DNA from: JAJFUE01 sp041687335
Lineage (GTDB): Bacteria > Sumerlaeota > Sumerlaeia > MVZB01
Assembly (NCBI GenBank): GCA_041687335.1
Contig: JAWLCE010000004.1
Coordinates: 1-64,000, forward strand
DNA length: 64,000 bases
Reading direction: 5' to 3'
Positions within the stretch are counted from its first letter, which is position 1. Each line of letters begins with the position of its first letter. A program made the position numbers and the translations under genes. Below the pieces are notes generated by a model that saw only the letters and a program-made list of their open reading frames with translations, was not told the DNA's origin and made no database searches. This document shows positions 60,287 to 64,000 of this stretch, piece by piece.

Positions 60287-61668
60287 ACCTGAGCGCCCAT
60301 GGGCAGTCCATACTCACCCAGGAGGCACTTGTTGGGGTCGACCAAGCCGGCCATTTCCTCGCACAGGGTTTCCTCGGACTCGGGCAAGTCGTCGGCCTGC
60401 TTCTGGAAGCGGTCTAGCCATGGCCGCTCATTGGCCGGCAGTTGGACTTCGCCCTCGGCCAGTGCCCGGCGCAGCCGGTCCAGCGTGGCCAGGATCGCCA
60501 CGCGCGTGCGGCGGTAGGGATTCTGTTCGGCCATGATGGCGGCGCTCAGCTCGAGCACGACGTCGGGGCGCAGCACGAAGGCCTGGGTGTCGAGGGAAGC
60601 ATCCGAACGCGCCAGCAGGTCGCGCAGGCGCCGCCCATCCTCGGCCCCCTCGGTGGCATTGCACAGCCGGCAGTCATAGGCCAGCTGTTCCATAGAGACC
60701 ACCGGCGCGGAACCGCTCAGCAGCCGCAGGTTCTGCACCGATTCGTTGGACCAGCAATCGCAGACGGCCTGGGCGATGTTGCCCAGCGGGCTCAGGTGGG
60801 CGCAGGCCGAGGAGCGCCCTTCCATCGAGATCGGCACCCCGGCAATCGCCTTCATGTAGGGCCCCTCGTAGCCGCAGTCCTTGCTCGGCCCGCGCGCCCC
60901 CAGCTCGTAGGCGATCAGGCTGCGCGGCACCGTCGCCACGCGCACCAGCGCCGCGAACAGTCGCGGGATGTAGCGCTGCTCGGCCAGCGTCATCGCCGTA
61001 TTGGCAAAGCCGCAGGCGGTGTCGCCGGCCGGGATGACCGACGTGCCCCGACAGCTGTCGACGATCTCGGTCCAGAGGAATTCCATGTCGCGCGCGGCCA
61101 GCACGCCGAGTGCGAAAGCCAGCCCGCGCAGGTCCACGTTCATCAGCGCCTCGTCGCTGATCTCCTTGCCGCCGGTGGATTCGATCGACAGCAGGTCCGC
61201 GCGCGCCTCGCCCGCCTGCCGGAACATCCGCCGCATCCCGTCCCACCACGGCCCCGAACGCATCCGCGGGGGACGGGAATGCTCGCGTGTATCATTGGGC
61301 GTCAGGCGCAGCGCCGAGCGCAGGCCGTGGCGCTCGTGAAAGAGGTCCAGCACCCCGGCCAGCAGTTGGCTGATCTCGATGCCCAGCTCCGGTTCGACCG
61401 TCATCGGCGGCAGCGTCTCGAATTCCATCACCAACGCCGGCACGTGCAGGTCCACCGCACGCCGGCAGACGGCTTCGGCCATCTCCTTATACTGGGCGCG
61501 GATGGCCGCCCAGTTCGCCGGCTCGATGCTGATCGGAGGCAGCGTGAAGTTGATCTCAGGCACCACCGTGCCGCTGCCCAGCTCCACGCCACGCCCGCAG
61601 GTCAACGGGCGCGGCGCATGGCCGAACATGAATTCGTTCAGGTTTTGGATAGCCAGCTGGGCGGTCAT
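60283..61668 (-). CDS. mtaB: MtaB-like methanol:corrinoid methyltransferase
   Basis: A 461-residue zinc enzyme that, in methanogens and acetogens, transfers the methyl group of methanol to the corrinoid of MtaC. The three zinc ligands of Methanosarcina MtaB (E164, C220, C269) correspond to E163 in SIESTGGKE, C219 in AGDTACGFAN and C265 in SKDCGYEG. Other conserved segments are NVDLRGLAFALGVLAARDMEFLW and CDCWSNESVQNLRLLSGS. GAGGGA precedes ATG 61668. The methanol substrate is inferred from family membership; another methoxylated donor is possible. Confidence 0.9.
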   Translation of the reverse strand: MTAQLAIQNLNEFMFGHAPRPLTCGRGVELGSGTVVPEINFTLPPISIEPANWAAIRAQYKEMAEAVCRRAVDLHVPALVMEFETLPPMTVEPELGIEISQLLAGVLDLFHERHGLRSALRLTPNDTREHSRPPRMRSGPWWDGMRRMFRQAGEARADLLSIESTGGKEISDEALMNVDLRGLAFALGVLAARDMEFLWTEIVDSCRGTSVIPAGDTACGFANTAMTLAEQRYIPRLFAALVRVATVPRSLIAYELGARGPSKDCGYEGPYMKAIAGVPISMEGRSSACAHLSPLGNIAQAVCDCWSNESVQNLRLLSGSAPVVSMEQLAYDCRLCNATEGAEDGRRLRDLLARSDASLDTQAFVLRPDVVLELSAAIMAEQNPYRRTRVAILATLDRLRRALAEGEVQLPANERPWLDRFQKQADDLPESEETLCEEMAGLVDPNKCLLGEYGLPMGAQV

Positions 61669-61704
61669 GGTGATATTCCCTCGATTCGATAGAGTTTGAT
61701 TCAG

Positions 61705-62349
61705 TTACGCGGAGGCGACGTTGAGCAATTGGCGGACCAGCCCGACGGCGCTGTTGGCGTTCTCGCTGTAGCCGTCGGCGCCGACGCTGGTGGCATAATC
61801 CTGCGAAACCGGCGCGCCGCCGATGATGATCTTGACGCGGTCGCGCACGCCGGCCTTGCTGACCGCCTCGATGGTGCGCCCGATCGCCGGCATGGTCGTG
61901 GTCAGCAGCGCCGACATCGCCATCACTTCAGGCTGCTTCTCCTGGATCGCGGCGATGAACTTCTCGGGCGCCACGTCCACGCCCAGATCGATCACCTCAT
62001 AGCCGCCGCCCTCGAGCATCGAGGCGACCAGGTTCTTGCCGATGTCGTGCAGGTCGCCTTGGACCGTGCCGATGACCACGCGCGCCTGAGCCTTGATGCC
62101 TTTTTCGGCCATCACCGGGCGCATGATCTTGAGCGCCTCGGTCATCGCCCGCCCCGCCAGCATCAGCTCGGGAACGAAAGTTTCGCCGCACTCGAAGCGC
62201 CGGCCGACCTCGTCCATCGTCGGGATCAAATACTGGTCGAGCAGCACGTTGGGCGAAATGTTCTCCGCCATCGCCGCCGTCGTGATTTCCTTGGCGGACC
62301 GGGCATCACCCGCCAGAATGGCTTCCTTCAGTTGCTCCAGGTCGATCAT
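61705..62349 (-). CDS. mtaC: MtaC-like corrinoid-binding protein
   Basis: A 214-residue corrinoid protein: an N-terminal helical cap (about 1-85, DQYLIPTMDEVGRRFECGETFVPELM) and a B12-binding Rossmann domain with D99-L-H101-D-I-G104, where the His is the lower cobalt ligand. The GGA and TTTxP regions are present. Its methyl group would come from MtaB. GGAG precedes ATG 62349. It starts 93 bases after the MFS transporter and ends 36 bases before mtaB. Confidence 0.92.
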   Translation of the reverse strand: MIDLEQLKEAILAGDARSAKEITTAAMAENISPNVLLDQYLIPTMDEVGRRFECGETFVPELMLAGRAMTEALKIMRPVMAEKGIKAQARVVIGTVQGDLHDIGKNLVASMLEGGGYEVIDLGVDVAPEKFIAAIQEKQPEVMAMSALLTTTMPAIGRTIEAVSKAGVRDRVKIIIGGAPVSQDYATSVGADGYSENANSAVGLVRQLLNVASA

Positions 62350-62442
62350 CGATCTACACTCCTGCTTGAATTTCGAATCCTGTCGATTATTCATATTCCA
62401 GCGGCCACGGCCAGCCTTGAATGGATGGCCGCCCCGGCGAAA

Positions 62443-63876
62443 TCAGCGCGGGCTGTTGGCGGCCGTTGATTGCGTCCGCCCCGCCTCCTCCGCCCGTGCC
62501 AGCCACATCCGTTCAATTTCCTCGAGCGAGCGGCCCTTGGTCTCGGGCACCAGCCGCCAGACCAGCAGCGCCAGCACCGGGCAGAAGGCCGCATAGACCC
62601 AGAACGGGAAGGCGTGGTTGAACTTCTCCACCAGCCATTCATTGCCGTTCATCATCGGGAAGGTCTGCGAGACGATATAATTGGCCAGCCACATGGCCAG
62701 CACCGCAATCCCCATCGCGCGGCCACGAATCTTGGTCGGGAAGATCTCCGACAGGATCACCCAGGTCACCGGTCCGACCGAAATCGCGAAACAGGCGATG
62801 TAGCCCAGCATGAAGATCAGCAGTGATGGACCCATGATTTCCCAATAGGCGGCCGCGCTCATAGCCAGCAGGCAGAAGCCCATGCCGCTGGCGCCGATGA
62901 GCATCAGCGGCTTGCGGCCCAGCTTGTCCACCGTCCAGATGGCGATGATGGTGAAAATCATGTTGACCGCCCCCACCAGCACCGTCTGCAGCAGCGCGGC
63001 ATCGACTGATTCGCGGACCACCGACTTCAAAATTTCAGGGGCATAGTAGATGACCACATTGATGCCGGTGATCTGCTGCAGGATCGCCAGCCCAACGCCG
63101 ATCAGAAGCGCCACACGCAGACCCGGCTCAAACATCTGCAGCACCGTTCCCTTTTCGTGGGACAGAGCCAAGTTGATTTCCGTGAGCTCGCGGTCGGCCT
63201 GGGCCGCGCCGCCCACCCGGGTCAGGATTGCGCGCGCATCCCGCTCACGGCCGCGCTTGACCAGCCAGCGCGGGCTCTCGGGCACGAAAAACAGCAGCAC
63301 CAGCAGCGAAGTCGCCGGGATCGCTTCCGAGCCGAACATCCAGCGCCAGCCGGTCGTCACATTCCAGGCGTGGTCGCCCTGCAGGGCGATCAGGTAGTTG
63401 ACGAAGTAAACTACGACGATGCCAAAGACGATGGCGAATTGGTTGAGCGAGACCAGCCGCCCGCGCAGGCGCGCCGGGCTGATTTCGGCGATATACATCG
63501 GGCTGGTCAATGAGGCCGCGCCGACGCCGACGCCGCCGATGATGCGATAGACCACAAACTCATTGAGGGTCTCGGGAATGGCCGTGCCAATCGCCGAGAT
63601 AAGGAACAGGATCGCCGACAGCATCAGCGTGGCGCGCCGGCCAAGCCAGTCGCTGGCCGGACCCGCCAGCGCCGCGCCAATCATGCAGCCCAGCAGGGCG
63701 CTGCCAGCAGCCCAACCCGTGCCCGCATCTGATAACGCAAAGTGTTCGGAGAGGTTGCCGATGCCGCCGCTGATGACTGCAGTGTCATAGCCGAAGAGCA
63801 AGCCCCCCAGCGTCGCCACCAGGCAAATCAGGGTCAGGTAGAGCAGGCTACCACGTTCTGAAGTCGGTGATTTCAT
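62443..63876 (-). CDS. Sugar porter MFS transporter
   Basis: A 477-residue major facilitator of the sugar porter family (XylE/GalP/GLUT type) with about 12 membrane helices. Signatures: GYDTAVISG in helix 1, GRR-type loop as DWLGRRATLML, PESPRWLVKRGRERDA after helix 6, QQITGINVVIYYAPEI in helix 7 and PETKGRSLEEIE at the end. Likely imports a monosaccharide by proton symport or facilitated diffusion. It is the first gene of the corrinoid methyl-transfer operon, tying that module to sugar uptake. Confidence 0.9.
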   Translation of the reverse strand: MKSPTSERGSLLYLTLICLVATLGGLLFGYDTAVISGGIGNLSEHFALSDAGTGWAAGSALLGCMIGAALAGPASDWLGRRATLMLSAILFLISAIGTAIPETLNEFVVYRIIGGVGVGAASLTSPMYIAEISPARLRGRLVSLNQFAIVFGIVVVYFVNYLIALQGDHAWNVTTGWRWMFGSEAIPATSLLVLLFFVPESPRWLVKRGRERDARAILTRVGGAAQADRELTEINLALSHEKGTVLQMFEPGLRVALLIGVGLAILQQITGINVVIYYAPEILKSVVRESVDAALLQTVLVGAVNMIFTIIAIWTVDKLGRKPLMLIGASGMGFCLLAMSAAAYWEIMGPSLLIFMLGYIACFAISVGPVTWVILSEIFPTKIRGRAMGIAVLAMWLANYIVSQTFPMMNGNEWLVEKFNHAFPFWVYAAFCPVLALLVWRLVPETKGRSLEEIERMWLARAEEAGRTQSTAANSPR

Positions 63877-64000
63877 GTCAAGCCACCTCTTGGTCTGAAA
63901 TGTAGAGCATTAGGAGAACATTTGCCATGGCGCACAGTGCCGGGGTTATGGTAATAATTCGCATTCGCTTGGGGAAGTCAAGCCACATTTTGAACAGGTT
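63877..64000. promoter_or_regulatory. Upstream region of the corrinoid-sugar operon
   Basis: GTCAAGCCAC occurs at 63877-63886 (overlapping the MFS ribosome binding site on the minus strand) and again at 63977-63986. On the minus strand the distal copy includes TTGACT, a good -35 hexamer; no well-spaced -10 is clear. I see no cobalamin riboswitch signature. The region probably carries the operon promoter. Confidence 0.35.

Noticed and set aside
60283..61668. Pyrrolysine-type methylamine methyltransferase
   Set aside because: The gene has no internal UAG and its zinc ligands match MtaB, so it is a methanol-type enzyme by family.
62350..62442. Cobalamin riboswitch ahead of mtaC
   Set aside because: I looked for a B12-box-like conserved core here and at 63877-64000 and did not see one; the 93-base gap is also too short.

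Overview
The window is about 64 kb of high-GC bacterial chromosome (about 60-65% GC judged by eye). A secretin-based Tad pilus, several lipoprotein signal sequences and many signal peptides point to a diderm host. Secreted sulfatases, beta-propeller and beta-helix carbohydrate proteins, large PAS kinases and GC-rich palindromic intergenic repeats fit an uncultured polysaccharide degrader of the Planctomycetota / Lentisphaerota / Sumerlaeota / Hydrogenedentota type. This placement is inference: there is no rRNA in the window.

Layout. 1-3.7 kb: a housekeeping run (TPR protein, N-acetylmuramoyl-L-alanine amidase, nusB, argB, a small membrane protein, tRNA-Leu). 3.9-7.6 kb: two secreted formylglycine sulfatases around a low-GC orphan gene. 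7.6-19.4 kb: a CapK/PaaK-like adenylating enzyme, a ferritin-like protein, a Tyr/Arg-rich secreted repeat protein, D-Ala-D-Ala ligase, a RadC protein fused to a degenerate endonuclease III domain, a GH43-like propeller with a secreted partner, a small lipoprotein and guaB. 19.9-30.8 kb: a complete one-strand Tad/Flp pilus operon (flp, tadV, tadE, cpaB, cpaC, tadZ, tadA, tadB, tadC, a CpaD-like lipoprotein, tadD, tadG). 30.8-41 kb: O-methyltransferase, rlmI, fmt, DJ-1/PfpI, ybaB, a NarX-like kinase fused to a receiver, acpS, and a 1025-residue PAS kinase translationally coupled to acpS. 41-50.5 kb: a glycosyltransferase, a GT39-like membrane protein, a TPR-like membrane protein, a large secreted protein with a metal-site-less CehA-like PHP domain, and a lipoprotein. 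50.5-55 kb: a Xer recombinase and a 1193-residue secreted beta-helix/LamG protein. 55.3-63.9 kb: a seven-gene minus-strand operon.

The most interesting unit is that last operon. Its order is sugar-porter MFS transporter, mtaC-like corrinoid protein, mtaB-like zinc methyltransferase, DUF1638 protein, RACo-like corrinoid activator, UroD/MtaA-family methyltransferase, and a secreted BNR_4 propeller. Three junctions overlap by 4 bases, and the spacing to the last gene is 28 bases. It looks like a methanol (or similar methyl donor) : corrinoid methyl-transfer module wired directly to extracellular polysaccharide processing and sugar uptake. One testable model is that methyl groups released from methylated or methyl-esterified polysaccharide are captured and passed to a one-carbon carrier.

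Non-coding structure is also rich. There is a 161-bp MITE-like element in two collinear copies that abut the stop codons of three genes, a 97-bp tandem repeat carrying a palindrome also found elsewhere in the window, several bidirectional terminators, and intergenic 'ACGAA' and 'CGCAAAG' motif tracts.
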